The notes: generated from the sequence alone by a model not told the origin. A stretch of DNA of 64,000 nucleotides from Kroppenstedtia guangzhouensis (GCF_014637345.1 NZ_BMEX01000001.1:62001-126000); one strand, 5' to 3'. Shown: positions 22,251-31,397, numbered from the stretch's first letter. Numbers and translations are program-made.

Positions 22251-23660
22251 ATGATTCGGGGTCTTACCGGCAAATGGCTGTTGGCTGTCGGTTTCACCAT
22301 GACCACGGGCTTGTTGTTGCTGGGGGCGGCCAGTTATCAAATGATCGTCGGCCATTTCACCAACTATGTGGAAAAAAATCTGATGGACCGGACCCGTTCC
22401 TACGCTTCCCTCTTGTCCTCGGATTTTTCTGCAGAAACCCTGGAACAAATCCGGACGGTGGAGGAACGTCCGGGCAGACGGGTGGTGGTATTCACTAAAA
22501 GCGGCCAAGCCTTCGGAAAACCTGATAGAAAGGATTCAATCTTGGCAGCGGAAATCCAAAAGCGACTGCATACAACCCAGGCAAGTGAAGTGAAACGGAT
22601 CGATCTTCCGGATACAGGAAAAACAGCTCTCATGGCAGTGGCTTCCTTCCATGCCGGCGGGGGGGACAGTGGAACTGTTGCTGTCACGATGGAGATGAAC
22701 TGGCTTTCAGACCTGTTTCGCTCCCTCGGTTCCCTGATCCTTCTGGCCGGGGTGGGTGCTCTGTCCATTGGGGGCGGGATGGCGCTTCTTCTCTCCCGCC
22801 GCACCGTCGGCCCCATCCTGGAAATCCGGGATGTTGCCGATCGGCTGGCTCAAGGGGATTACCGGGCCCGGGTGCAAGTCAGGGGAAACGACGAACTGGC
22901 CTCCTTGGGAAAGCAGATGAATCAACTCGCGGACAGCCTGGATTATTATCGTTCCTCCCGGCAGGAATTTCTGTCTGATGTCGCCCATGAACTCCGCACT
23001 CCTTTAAGCTATGTGAAGGGTTATTCCGCATGGTTGCAGATGCGGGATCCCGGGGAGGAGAAGAGGCGGCAATTGCTGACGGTGATCCGGGAACAGACCG
23101 GACGCCTGGAGCGATTGGTGGAGGATTTGGTTACGCTCAGCCGGTTGGATGAAGGAAAGATGGAGATCGAAAAAAAGCGGATTTCACCGACGGAACGGGC
23201 TTCCCGGGTGTTGGAAGAGTTGGAATCCCGGGCTTCCGAAGTCGGTGTCATTCTCCGATTGGACTCCAGCTATGATGGGATATTCTGCTTTGATCCGGTC
23301 CGCTTTGATCAGATCCTGATCAACTTATTGGATAATGCGATTCGTCATTCGGAGAGTGGTGGTCTGGTGGAGGTCCGCCTGTCCCCGGGTTTGGGAGGAG
23401 GGATCCGGATCCGGGTGGCCGATCAGGGAGTGGGGATGGAGCCGGAAGAGCTGGATCGGATCTGGGAGCGGTTTTACCGGGTGGAAAAATCCCGTGCCCG
23501 CCGGTATGGTGGCAGCGGTCTCGGGCTGTCCATTGTTCGGCGGTTGGTGGAGCTGCATGGAGGGACGATTGAGGTCAGAAGCCGATCCGGGGATGGGACC
23601 ACCTTCCTCATGGAATTCCCCAAAACGGATTGTGATGAGGAAGAGGAGGACGGAAGATGA
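22251..23660 (+). CDS. Sensor histidine kinase
   Basis: The 469-residue kinase has two membrane segments flanking an extracellular sensor of about 120 residues, a HAMP domain (RRTVGPILEIRDVADRLAQG), the phosphorylated H246 in DVAHELRTPLSYVKG, and an ATPase domain with N box (NLLDNAIRHS), DQGVGM and GGSGLGLSIVRRL. The ATG at 22251 has GGAGG 12 bases upstream. The next gene overlaps its stop (ATGA), so kinase and redox genes may share a transcript. The ligand is unknown. Confidence 0.92.
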   Translation: MIRGLTGKWLLAVGFTMTTGLLLLGAASYQMIVGHFTNYVEKNLMDRTRSYASLLSSDFSAETLEQIRTVEERPGRRVVVFTKSGQAFGKPDRKDSILAAEIQKRLHTTQASEVKRIDLPDTGKTALMAVASFHAGGGDSGTVAVTMEMNWLSDLFRSLGSLILLAGVGALSIGGGMALLLSRRTVGPILEIRDVADRLAQGDYRARVQVRGNDELASLGKQMNQLADSLDYYRSSRQEFLSDVAHELRTPLSYVKGYSAWLQMRDPGEEKRRQLLTVIREQTGRLERLVEDLVTLSRLDEGKMEIEKKRISPTERASRVLEELESRASEVGVILRLDSSYDGIFCFDPVRFDQILINLLDNAIRHSESGGLVEVRLSPGLGGGIRIRVADQGVGMEPEELDRIWERFYRVEKSRARRYGGSGLGLSIVRRLVELHGGTIEVRSRSGDGTTFLMEFPKTDCDEEEEDGR

Positions 23661-23992
23661 GGGGCCGGGAATTTTGGGTGGCCATCCTGTTGTTCTGTGT
23701 GGGTGGAGGGTGTCTGGTGACGGCAGTGCAACTGTCGCCTTTCGGACCCGTCTCTGCATCCCTGGTTCCGTTTCTCCGAAGTCTGCGGGTGTCTCTGTGG
23801 ATCCTGTTGACGGTGATCCTGATCCGGATGCTCCTCCGCTCTTTCCGCTATCCCGGCGGAGAAAATTGTCGTTGCGGAAAGCGCTTGGAGAGGGATTGGT
23901 CGTACTGTCCCAAATGCGGTAGGAAATTGACAGGAACCGATAATGGGGAAAAACGGGATCCGGATGAGGGGGAAACTGATGCTGACAACTGA
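23657..23992 (+). CDS. Small membrane protein with zinc ribbon
   Basis: The 111-residue protein has two membrane segments (about 6-25 and 41-62) and then a cytoplasmic zinc ribbon made of CRCGK and CPKCGRK, followed by an acidic tail. I do not recognise a named family. It overlaps the kinase gene by four bases and the next gene by 14, which suggests translational coupling and a role near the redox cluster. Confidence 0.68.
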   Translation: MRGREFWVAILLFCVGGGCLVTAVQLSPFGPVSASLVPFLRSLRVSLWILLTVILIRMLLRSFRYPGGENCRCGKRLERDWSYCPKCGRKLTGTDNGEKRDPDEGETDADN

Positions 23993-24725
23993 TGTCCTAC
24001 CCTTGGGACCCTTTCTTCTGCCGATTAAGTGGTTGGCTGTGTGGGTCGGGATCGCCGCCGGTGGCAAAGTGGCCACCATGCGGGAGAAGGTGCCCGTGGA
24101 AAATAAGATAAACTGGGTGGAACCTTTTGTTCAAGCTGCATTGTTGTGGTATATCCTATGGCGATGGAGTCCGGTATTGTGGGATCCTCTATCTGTCGTG
24201 AACAACCCCCTGTCTCTACTTTATATGTCCGGTTCGGAGAAAGGATGGTGGTTGGCTTGGATTTCGACGGCGGGATTTCTCCTTTGGGTGGCCCGTAAGT
24301 CCGGCGCCGGGTTCTACCGATTGTTGGATGCCACGGCGGTCACTGCGTTGGTGGCGGGAGCGGGGATCTCTCTCCTGTTCGTTCGGCTGGGAAATCCCAC
24401 GACGCTTCCCTGGGGAGTCTCTCCGGAAGGGGTTCAGCAGATTTACCATCCAATCCATCTCTACCGAGGGGCGTTGCTGATTGCCATCGGTGTCTGGTTG
24501 TGGCGGAGAAGGGAGAAGCTTTGGGAAGGTGAGAGCTTTGTCCGGATCGCAACGGGGGCGGGAGTGGGATTGTTGATCATTTCGTATTTCGACTATTATC
24601 CTGTTACCGGGTTGTGGGGTCTTTCCGGTGAACAATGGGCTTTTGCGGCACTGTCATGTATGGGGTGGGTTGGGGGATGGCGGACGGGAAGAAAGATGTC
24701 CCGTGCCGGGGAGGAGCACGGGTAA
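23979..24725 (+). CDS. Lgt-like membrane protein, probably lacking transferase activity
   Basis: The 248-residue protein has about seven membrane segments laid out like prolipoprotein diacylglyceryl transferase. FVRLGNPTTLPWG corresponds to the Lgt GRxGNF signature and IYHPIHLYRG to its HPxxLYE block. The conserved HGG histidine is not visible and the Glu of LYE is Arg, so Lgt chemistry is doubtful. The ATG at 23979 follows GAGGGGG. Placed between a zinc-ribbon protein and a TlpA/CcdA pair, it may act in membrane redox or protein maturation; that is inference. Confidence 0.65.
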   Translation: MLTTDVLPLGPFLLPIKWLAVWVGIAAGGKVATMREKVPVENKINWVEPFVQAALLWYILWRWSPVLWDPLSVVNNPLSLLYMSGSEKGWWLAWISTAGFLLWVARKSGAGFYRLLDATAVTALVAGAGISLLFVRLGNPTTLPWGVSPEGVQQIYHPIHLYRGALLIAIGVWLWRRREKLWEGESFVRIATGAGVGLLIISYFDYYPVTGLWGLSGEQWAFAALSCMGWVGGWRTGRKMSRAGEEHG

Positions 24726-24794
24726 TCTCGCCATAAACTTCGGTTCGGGGCGGAAGATGATTCCGTTACCGGCCATTTTCGAGGAGGGAATGGT

Positions 24795-25415
24795 ATGGGT
24801 AACCGTTGGCGCAATATCCTGATCGGCATTGTGATCCTCGCGGCGGTCGCCGGCGCGGTCTGGACGGCGATGGACAAAAGCGAGGGGGAAGATAAGACGG
24901 CTACCGATTCCAATGAACAAGGGAAAGCCGGAGTCACAAAGGAAGAGCAGTCAGGGGATAAAAGGAAGGCGGGAGGAATTAGGGAGGAGCGGGCAGAAGA
25001 AGGGTTCCAAGCACCTGACTTCACTCTGAATACTCTGGAGGGGAAAAAGGTCACTCTATCCAAAAACGAGGGGAAACCCTCCCTGGTCAACCTGTGGGCG
25101 TCTTGGTGTCCGCCGTGCAAGGTGGAGATGCCTCACCTGCAGAAAGCCTATGAAAAGTACGGCGATCAGGTGAACTTTCACATGGTGAATCTGACCAGTC
25201 TGGACAATAAGGACACAATGATCGACTATATAAAGGACGAGAAGTTCACCTTTCCTGTTTTGTTGGATGAGACGGGGGAAGTGGGCGAGAAGTATATGGC
25301 GTTTTCCATTCCACAAACTTACATTGTGGATGAAAAGGGGCAAGTCATTCAGAAAATCACGGGAGCGATGACCGAAGAACAGTTGGAGGAAATCATGAAG
25401 GAGTTGACCTCCTGA
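24795..25415 (+). CDS. TlpA/ResA-like membrane-anchored thioredoxin
   Basis: The 206-residue protein has an N-terminal membrane anchor (about 8-25), a charged linker rich in Glu and Lys of about 40 residues, and a thioredoxin-like domain with the redox motif WCPPC (C105 and C108). The cis-Pro region SIPQTYIVDEKG follows. It should reduce or shuffle disulfides on the outer face of the membrane, fed by CcdA encoded next door. The ATG follows GAGGAGGGAATGGT. Confidence 0.88.
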   Translation: MGNRWRNILIGIVILAAVAGAVWTAMDKSEGEDKTATDSNEQGKAGVTKEEQSGDKRKAGGIREERAEEGFQAPDFTLNTLEGKKVTLSKNEGKPSLVNLWASWCPPCKVEMPHLQKAYEKYGDQVNFHMVNLTSLDNKDTMIDYIKDEKFTFPVLLDETGEVGEKYMAFSIPQTYIVDEKGQVIQKITGAMTEEQLEEIMKELTS

Positions 25416-25443
25416 TTGTGATCCCACGAGAGGAGGAGTTCCG

Positions 25444-26157
25444 GTGGCGGATGTAAGTATTTGGCTGGCTTTCGGAGCGGGGGTACTCTCCTTTATTTCC
25501 CCCTGTTGTTTGCCGCTGTATCCATCTTATATCTCATACATCACCGGGGTGTCGATCAGTCAGTTGCAGGATGCGAATCAACCCCGGCAACTGAAGCGGG
25601 CGACGATGTTTCACACGTCGTTCTTCATCCTGGGCTTTTCCATCATCTTTTTCGCTCTCGGTTTTTCAGCCAGTTGGGTCGGATCCTTTTTCAGCGAATA
25701 TCGGGATTTGATCCGGATGCTGGGTGGGGTGCTGATTGCGGTGATGGGCCTGTTCATGCTGGGGCTGATCAAGCCCGGTTTTATGATGAAGGAAAAACGG
25801 TTGGAAGTGGGGAGAAAGCGGTGGGGTTATTTGGGTTCTTCCGTGATCGGAATGGCCTTTGCGGCCGGCTGGACCCCCTGTGTCGGCCCGATTCTGGTGT
25901 CGGTGTTGGCGCTGGCCGCTTCCAATCCTTCAGCCGGGCTCGCCTACATCACCGCTTACACACTTGGATTTGCCATTCCCTTTTTCATCATGGCATTCTT
26001 CCTGGGGCGTACCCGGTGGATCCTGAAGTATTCCAACTCTCTCATGAAGGCGGGCGGCGCTTTGATGGTAGTGTTCGGGGTGCTTCTGTACACCAACCAG
26101 ATGACCATTCTCATCGCTTGGCTGACGGAGCTGTTCGGGGGCTTTACGGGGTTTTGA
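25444..26157 (+). CDS. ccdA: Cytochrome c biogenesis protein CcdA (thiol-disulfide electron carrier)
   Basis: The 237-residue protein has six predicted membrane helices and the two key cysteine motifs: SPCCLPLYP (C21 or C22) and GWTPCVGPIL (C146). CcdA passes electrons from cytoplasmic thioredoxin across the membrane to extracytoplasmic thioredoxin-like proteins such as the two encoded on either side. A double cysteine at 21-22 is a small variation. The GTG at 25444 follows GAGGAGG. Confidence 0.92.
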   Translation: MADVSIWLAFGAGVLSFISPCCLPLYPSYISYITGVSISQLQDANQPRQLKRATMFHTSFFILGFSIIFFALGFSASWVGSFFSEYRDLIRMLGGVLIAVMGLFMLGLIKPGFMMKEKRLEVGRKRWGYLGSSVIGMAFAAGWTPCVGPILVSVLALAASNPSAGLAYITAYTLGFAIPFFIMAFFLGRTRWILKYSNSLMKAGGALMVVFGVLLYTNQMTILIAWLTELFGGFTGF

Positions 26158-26211
26158 CAATCCGGGATTGCCCGCCTTCTTTTCCGCTCTCTCACCCAAG
26201 AGAACTTTCGG

Positions 26212-26217
26212 ATATAA
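26212..26217 (+). promoter_or_regulatory. Possible -10 element for resA
   Basis: A consensus TATAAT at 26212-26217 stands 49 bases before the ATG. No good -35 sequence was found 16-18 bases upstream, so an activator may be needed. Confidence 0.35.
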
Positions 26218-26265
26218 TGGATTTGTAACAGATACGGAAACGGATCGTGAAAAGGTGATACGGAA

Positions 26266-26796
26266 ATGAACCGAAAAACACGATATTGGGTTCGCCGGGT
26301 GCTGATGTTGCTCATGGTGGGAGCGGTGGCCTTTGCCATTTACAAGACCATGAGTGGCGGTGAGAAACAGACGGTGGAGGAGGAAATGGAGGCTCCCGAC
26401 TTTCAGCTGCAAACCTTGGAGGGAAAGGAACTGAAGCTGAGTGCGCTCAGGGGTCAAACAGTTCTCCTCAATTTCTGGGCCAGCTGGTGTGAGCCTTGCC
26501 GCGATGAGATGCCGGCGATTGAAAAGGTATATGAAAAACACAAGGAAAAGGGTCTGGTCGTAGTGGGAATAAATATTGCGGAATCCAAGTTGACGGTGAA
26601 AGGCTTTGTCCGACAGCTGGATCTGTCTTTTCCGATCGTCCTGGATAAAGAGCGGAAAGTGGTGGATCAGTACCAGATCGGACCGATTCCCACCAGTATA
26701 TTCATCGATAAAGAAGGCCGGGTGGTCCGCAATGTGAAGGGGCAGATGGATGAAAACCAATTGGAGACCTATGTACTGGAAGCCTTGTCCAGGTGA
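26266..26796 (+). CDS. resA: Thiol-disulfide oxidoreductase ResA
   Basis: The 176-residue protein has a membrane anchor (about 10-26) and a thioredoxin-like domain with WCEPC (C75 and C78). The Glu inside the motif is typical of ResA. It keeps the heme-binding cysteines of apocytochrome c reduced outside the membrane, taking electrons from CcdA. The cis-Pro stretch GPIPTSIFIDKEG is present. Start and length match ResA. It follows ccdA after about 110 bases that contain a possible promoter. Confidence 0.88.
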   Translation: MNRKTRYWVRRVLMLLMVGAVAFAIYKTMSGGEKQTVEEEMEAPDFQLQTLEGKELKLSALRGQTVLLNFWASWCEPCRDEMPAIEKVYEKHKEKGLVVVGINIAESKLTVKGFVRQLDLSFPIVLDKERKVVDQYQIGPIPTSIFIDKEGRVVRNVKGQMDENQLETYVLEALSR

Positions 26797-26876
26797 AGGA
26801 CGGGCTTCTTTTATTTCGGGGCGGTTAAAGTCGTGTTATCATATGGATTATGAATGAAAAACAGAGAGGTGTAAAC

Positions 26877-27200
26877 ATGGGAAAGCGATATACTGATGTG
26901 GATGCAGGGGAGCTGAGCCAGGCCGGGGAAACGGAACGGCACCGGTATGTTCTGGTGGATGTCCGCACAAAAGAGGAATATGAAGAGGGACATCTCCCGG
27001 GAGCCCGGCACATTCCCTATGATGAGATGGAGGAGCGGGTCGGGGAGCTGGAGGATGTCAAGGATCGGGAGATTCTCCTCATCTGCCGGAGTGGCCGGCG
27101 GAGTGTGATCGCCGCCAACGTCCTGTCCATGAACGGATTCCGGCGGTTGTTCAATCTTAAGGGAGGAATGCTGGAGTGGACAGGACCGACAGAGAAGTGA
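26877..27200 (+). CDS. Rhodanese-like protein
   Basis: The 107-residue single-domain rhodanese has the active cysteine C70 in CRSGRRS, preceded by the usual LVDVRTKEEYEEGHLPGA block. It moves sulfur as a persulfide. The ATG at 26877 follows GAGAGGTG. The next gene, a cysteine-synthase homologue, starts inside its last codons, so the pair probably works together in sulfur handling. Confidence 0.88.
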   Translation: MGKRYTDVDAGELSQAGETERHRYVLVDVRTKEEYEEGHLPGARHIPYDEMEERVGELEDVKDREILLICRSGRRSVIAANVLSMNGFRRLFNLKGGMLEWTGPTEK

Positions 27201-28135
27201 AGCCAAGCCGGGAGTCTCTTGTCGTGGATCGGATCACCGATTTGATCGGGGGAACTCCGCTGGTTCGCCTCCGCCGGCTCACCGGTCCGAAAGATGCAAA
27301 GGTATGGGTCAAACTTGAGTGCTTCCATCCTGGCGGCAGTGTCAAAGACCGGACAGCCTTCCACATGATTTGCCGAGCTGAAGAGGCGGGACTTTTGAAG
27401 CCGGGGGCGACGATCATTGAACCGACCAGCGGCAATACCGGGATCGGCCTGGCATTGGTGGGATCGGTCAAAGGATACCGGACGATACTGGTGATGCCCG
27501 ACACCATGAGTGGGGAACGGATCCGGATTCTGAAGGCTTATGGGGCGAAAGTGGTTCTCACCCCCGGCGAGGAGCGGATGCCGGGGGCGATCCGCAAGGC
27601 AGAGGAATTGGTGAAGGAGATTCCGGATTCCTTTATGCCTCTCCAATTTGAAAACCGCTTCAATCCTGAAGTGCACCGAATGACCACGGGACCGGAAATC
27701 ATCGAGCAGATGGGAAAACGGTTGGATGCGTTTGTGGCTACGGCGGGAACCGGCGGAACCATCACCGGAACAGGGGAAGTATTGCGCAAGCATGTTCCCG
27801 GGATCCATATCACTGTGGTCGAACCTGAGGGCTCGCCGGTTCTGGCCGGCGGATCGCCCGGCCCTCACCAAATCCCCGGTACGAGTCCCGGTTTCATCCC
27901 TCCGATCTTAAACCAAAACATCTATGATGAGATTTTGCACGTCTCTGACGAAGATGCTGCGGAAACCGCCCGTCGTCTCGCCCGGTTGGAGGGGATCTTG
28001 GTCGGCCCTTCCTCCGGGGCCTCGGTCTGGGCCGCTCTCCAAGTGGCCCGACGTCTCGGCCCGGGAAAGCGGGTGGTCTGCATGGCGCCGGATACCGGGG
28101 AACGTTATTTGAGCACGGAGCTGTTTTCATCGTGA
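27176..28135 (+). CDS. Cysteine synthase family protein (O-acetylserine sulfhydrylase)
   Basis: The 319-residue PLP enzyme has the cofactor lysine K57 in GGSVKDRTA, the substrate loop PTSGNTG at 82-88, the phosphate loop GTGGTITGTG and GPSSGAS. It should make cysteine from an activated serine and sulfide; cystathionine beta-synthase activity is an alternative for this branch. GTG at 27176 overlaps the rhodanese gene by 25 bases, with GGGAGG upstream. Confidence 0.9.
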   Translation: MDRTDREVKPSRESLVVDRITDLIGGTPLVRLRRLTGPKDAKVWVKLECFHPGGSVKDRTAFHMICRAEEAGLLKPGATIIEPTSGNTGIGLALVGSVKGYRTILVMPDTMSGERIRILKAYGAKVVLTPGEERMPGAIRKAEELVKEIPDSFMPLQFENRFNPEVHRMTTGPEIIEQMGKRLDAFVATAGTGGTITGTGEVLRKHVPGIHITVVEPEGSPVLAGGSPGPHQIPGTSPGFIPPILNQNIYDEILHVSDEDAAETARRLARLEGILVGPSSGASVWAALQVARRLGPGKRVVCMAPDTGERYLSTELFSS

Positions 28136-28149
28136 GGGGACAACCGCAG

Positions 28150-29283
28150 ATGGATGATCCACTGTTGGCAGCGATTGTGGAGGAGATCCAGACCCATCCT
28201 GAAAAAAAGATTTCCTTTCGCCGGTATATGGAACAGGTGTTATACCACCCCTGCTGGGGTTATTACCGCCGGGTGGGTTTGAAGATTGGAAAGAGGGGGG
28301 ATTTTTATACCAGTCCCCATCTGGGTGATGTGTTTGGTGAAACGCTGGCCCGGGTAATTTCCCGGATGGTGTCTTCCTTTTCTCCCGGCTGTCCATGGAT
28401 CTTGGTGGAAGCGGGAGGAGGGGACGGCCGGCTGGCAAAGAGCATCCTCTCTTCTCTGAACGAAGAGAAAAGATTGCCACAGAGTCTCTGGTTGGTGGAG
28501 AGGAGTCCTTTTCATTGCGATTTGCAAAGAGAACGGTTCAAAGATGCTCCCGTGCCTGTCCACTGGGCGGAATCGGTGACGGAGATTTCGGGGGAATCAC
28601 CCTGTATTCTTTATTCCAATGAGCTCCTGGATGCCTTTCCTGTACATCGGGTGGTGCGAAAGGGAGGAGAACTTCAGGAGATTTATGTGGCCTGGGATGA
28701 GCACTGTCAGCGATTGGTGGAGTGTTCCTGCCCACCCAGCGATCCGTCCTTGGCAGCCTATTTTCGCCGGCTGGATTGGAATCTTCCTGAGGGATGGACA
28801 GCGGAAGTGCCGTTGGATGTCTTGGCTTGGCTGGAAGAGGTTGGTGGTTGGATGAAAACCGGGTATCTGATTACCATCGATTATGGAGGAACAACAGAAG
28901 AGTTATCCCAGCCTCAACGAAAAAACGGTACGCTCCGCTGTTATCGGAATCATCATCTTCACGGGGACTGGTATTCCCGGCCGGGAACCTCCGACCTGAC
29001 ATTCCATGTGAATTTCTCGGCTTTGCAGGACCATGGGGAAAGGGTGGGATTGAACAAGTTGGTGTACACCACCCAAACCCGGTTTTTGCAAGGAGCAGGG
29101 ATCCTGGACCGGCTGGCGAATACCTCCACCGACCCCTTCAGTCCGGAAGCCCGGCGCAACCGGGCGATCCGGCAACTGGCTCTCCAGGGTGGGATGGGAG
29201 ATGCTTTTCGGGTATTGATCCAGTCCAAGGGAGTGGAGATGCCCGTAACCGGTCTGAAGGAGGGAGCGGCTCTGCCGGAATAA
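28150..29283 (+). CDS. SAM-dependent methyltransferase, MidA/NDUFAF7 family
   Basis: The 377-residue protein has the MidA pattern: ISFRRYMEQVLYHPCWGYY, GDFYTSPHLGDVFGETLA, the SAM loop VEAGGGDGRLA and SNELLDAFPVHRVV, plus TIDYGG. The mitochondrial relative methylates an arginine of complex I; the bacterial substrate is unknown. ATG at 28150 follows GAGGGG at ten bases. A GTG at 28132, overlapping the previous stop, is the alternative. It ends at a strong terminator. Confidence 0.87.
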   Translation: MDDPLLAAIVEEIQTHPEKKISFRRYMEQVLYHPCWGYYRRVGLKIGKRGDFYTSPHLGDVFGETLARVISRMVSSFSPGCPWILVEAGGGDGRLAKSILSSLNEEKRLPQSLWLVERSPFHCDLQRERFKDAPVPVHWAESVTEISGESPCILYSNELLDAFPVHRVVRKGGELQEIYVAWDEHCQRLVECSCPPSDPSLAAYFRRLDWNLPEGWTAEVPLDVLAWLEEVGGWMKTGYLITIDYGGTTEELSQPQRKNGTLRCYRNHHLHGDWYSRPGTSDLTFHVNFSALQDHGERVGLNKLVYTTQTRFLQGAGILDRLANTSTDPFSPEARRNRAIRQLALQGGMGDAFRVLIQSKGVEMPVTGLKEGAALPE

Positions 29284-29284
29284 C

Positions 29285-29330
29285 AAAGCGACTGCCTGCT
29301 GCACAAGTGCAGTCAGGCAGTCGCTTGTTT
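29285..29330 (+). terminator. Strong terminator after the methyltransferase gene
   Basis: AAGCGACTGCCTG at 29286-29298 pairs with CAGGCAGTCGCTT at 29313-29325, closed by an inner CTGCAC/GTGCAG stem, followed by GTTTTG. Confidence 0.85.
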
Positions 29331-29345
29331 TGAGCTGATGGAGAT

Positions 29346-29573
29346 TCAACCCACCTGGAAAAAAGACCAATATACGATCCCGGTGAAGGTGAGGAACATA
29401 TATCCCCCGAAAATCAACATATAAGTACGTTCCGTATACCTCATGTAACCGAGGATGAAAAAGAGGATAGCCTGCACGCCGAACAAAATGGCCAGCAGGA
29501 ACATCTCCCCAGCCATGAACATCAATCCGATCATCAGCAACCAAAATCCCAAAACACGAAACATGCGGTCCAT
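29346..29573 (-). CDS. DUF2626 family membrane protein
   Basis: The 75-residue protein begins MDRMFRVLGFW and has about three hydrophobic segments, matching the DUF2626 (YqgY) family, whose function is unknown. The ATG at 29573 follows AAGGAGTGG. It points against its neighbours and appears to be a single-gene unit. Confidence 0.82.
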   Translation of the reverse strand: MDRMFRVLGFWLLMIGLMFMAGEMFLLAILFGVQAILFFILGYMRYTERTYMLIFGGYMFLTFTGIVYWSFFQVG

Positions 29574-29760
29574 TGCAGTCCACTCCTTGCCTGCAGATCT
29601 GTTTTCCCCCGTGGGAGACCTTGTTATTGGGCGGATCTTGACCCCTGTCGCTCGAATCATCACTTATTATAACCCTCGGCAAAATGGGGATCAAGCCATG
29701 GATAGTTTGTGTCATGAAACAGTCAGGAATACATCCCCACAAGGAAATGGAGGAATGATC

Positions 29761-30528
29761 ATGGAAACCTTGCGCACGGAGATTCAAGAGGGGATCGGCT
29801 GGCTCTTTTTCCACCGGCCGGAGGTGAGAAATGCGGTCAATTTCCGTATGATGGAAGAGCTGACGGAGGTCTTGGGACGGATGAAGGAGAATGATTCCGT
29901 CAAGGTACTGGTGTTAGCCGGGGATGAGCGGACCTTTGTCTCCGGAGGAGATCTAGTGGAATTTCATCGATTGAAAACCGCCGATGAGGTGTATCCAGTT
30001 CATCACCGGATGGGAAAATTGCTCGAAGAGATCCGTACTTTCGGCAAACCGACAGTGGCCGCTGTCCAGGGGGCCGCCGTGGGCGGCGGTTGTGAAATTG
30101 CCGCCGCCTGCGATTTTCGGATCGCCTCCGATCAGGCCCGTTTTGGATTTATCCAGTCCAGTTTGGGGATCACCACGGGCTGGGGAGGAGGCTCCCGCCT
30201 GTTGGAGCAGCTGCCGCGGAACCGGGCTCTCCATCTTCTCTTGAGCGGTGAACGGGTGGATGCCCGGCGCCTGTATGAGTGGGGATGGATTACGGAGGTG
30301 GTTCCTTTTGCAGAGTTTCTCCCGTCAGTCCGTCGTTTTGTCCAATCCTTCACCCGGCGGCCCCTGGGAGTGATCCAAGCCTATATGGAGCTGGCCGATG
30401 CGACCCGGGAAGGGGAGACCCGGGATCAGCTGGTCCGACGGGAAGCTCGAAGCTGTTCCCGACTGTGGGAAACGGAAGAACATGTGCAGGCGGTGGAGGC
30501 TTTTCTTAATCGACCTCGCCGTTCCTGA
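29761..30528 (+). CDS. Enoyl-CoA hydratase/isomerase family protein
   Basis: The 255-residue crotonase-fold protein has the oxyanion-hole segment SGGDLVEF and the family signature AAVQGAAVGGGCEIAAACDFRIAS split around GGGCE. It acts on acyl-CoA thioesters; the exact reaction is open. It is separate from the second crotonase gene in the leucine operon. ATG at 29761 follows GGAGGA; the ATG at 29755 is too close to that site. Confidence 0.85.
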   Translation: METLRTEIQEGIGWLFFHRPEVRNAVNFRMMEELTEVLGRMKENDSVKVLVLAGDERTFVSGGDLVEFHRLKTADEVYPVHHRMGKLLEEIRTFGKPTVAAVQGAAVGGGCEIAAACDFRIASDQARFGFIQSSLGITTGWGGGSRLLEQLPRNRALHLLLSGERVDARRLYEWGWITEVVPFAEFLPSVRRFVQSFTRRPLGVIQAYMELADATREGETRDQLVRREARSCSRLWETEEHVQAVEAFLNRPRRS

Positions 30529-30548
30529 CTCTCTGTTTTTACCATCAA

Positions 30549-30568
30549 CGCCCGCAAGGGTTTTTTTG
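30549..30568 (+). terminator. Weak possible terminator after the crotonase gene
   Basis: CCC-GCAA-GGG followed by seven T. The stem is only about three pairs, so it is doubtful. Confidence 0.3.
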
Positions 30569-30716
30569 AAAGCGGAAAGGAAGGTATAGGGAGGACGGGT
30601 TTGGGCAATAAAAAATAGTAGTTACATATACTACGATTTATACCAAACGCATACAGATAGAACAACATCGCAGTATGCCGTAATCGGTGGATCAAGGATT
30701 GGAGGGTATCGGCCTT

Positions 30717-31334
30717 ATGGCAGTCAAAAGGCAAGATGCATGGACACCCGACGATGACCTGATTTTGGCGGAGGTGACCCTGCGCCATATCCGGGAAGGC
30801 GGAACCCAACTGAATGCTTTTGAGGAAGTAGCGGAAAAATTGGGACGTACTCCCGCCGCCTGTGGTTTCCGTTGGAACAGCTTGGTGCGAAAAAAATATG
30901 AAGCGGCGATTCAAATCGCAAAAGCTCAACGACAAAAGAAAAAACAGGAGAAGCATTCCCGCAGTCGCAACCGGGTGAAGGCGGAGGAATTGAACCTGGG
31001 TCAGGATCAGACGGCTTCCTTGGATGCGATTATCCGTTTTTTACGCCAGCATAAGGCGGAAGTACTGGAAATGCGCAAGCGGCAGGGGGAGCTGGAAAAG
31101 GAAATCGAAGAGCAAGATGATCGAATCCGTCGTCTCTCCGAGGAAAATGAAGAGATGAAAGGCCGCCTCAATAACGTCCAGACAGACTACCGGGTGGTCA
31201 ACGACGATTACAAAGCCCTGATCCAGATCATGGACCGGGCACGGAAACTGGCTCTGTTGGAAGAGGAAGAAGATGGGGGACAGACCCGGTTTCGCATGGA
31301 GGCCAATGGCAACTTGGAGCGGATGGACAAATGA
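30717..31334 (+). CDS. RsfA-type prespore transcription regulator
   Basis: The 205-residue protein starts with a Myb/SANT-like DNA-binding domain ([40 protein letters not shown]) followed by a long coiled coil (about 115-180). This is the RsfA layout; B. subtilis RsfA tunes SigF-dependent genes, and its paralogue YlbO lies beside ylbP, as here. ATG at 30717 has GGAGGG 12 bases upstream. The leader contains an inverted repeat GCATAC/GTATGC near 30649-30678. Confidence 0.85.
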   Translation: MAVKRQDAWTPDDDLILAEVTLRHIREGGTQLNAFEEVAEKLGRTPAACGFRWNSLVRKKYEAAIQIAKAQRQKKKQEKHSRSRNRVKAEELNLGQDQTASLDAIIRFLRQHKAEVLEMRKRQGELEKEIEEQDDRIRRLSEENEEMKGRLNNVQTDYRVVNDDYKALIQIMDRARKLALLEEEEDGGQTRFRMEANGNLERMDK

Positions 31335-31337
31335 AAG

Positions 31338-31378
31338 AAGAGAAACCCGTTTTCAAAGAATGAACGGGTTTCTCTTTT
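31338..31378. terminator. Bidirectional terminator between the RsfA-type and YlbP-like genes
   Basis: GAGAAACCCGTT at 31340-31351 pairs with AACGGGTTTCTC at 31363-31374. A-rich and T-rich flanks let it serve both converging genes. Confidence 0.85.
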
Positions 31379-31397
31379 CCTTTCAAATATGATGCTT

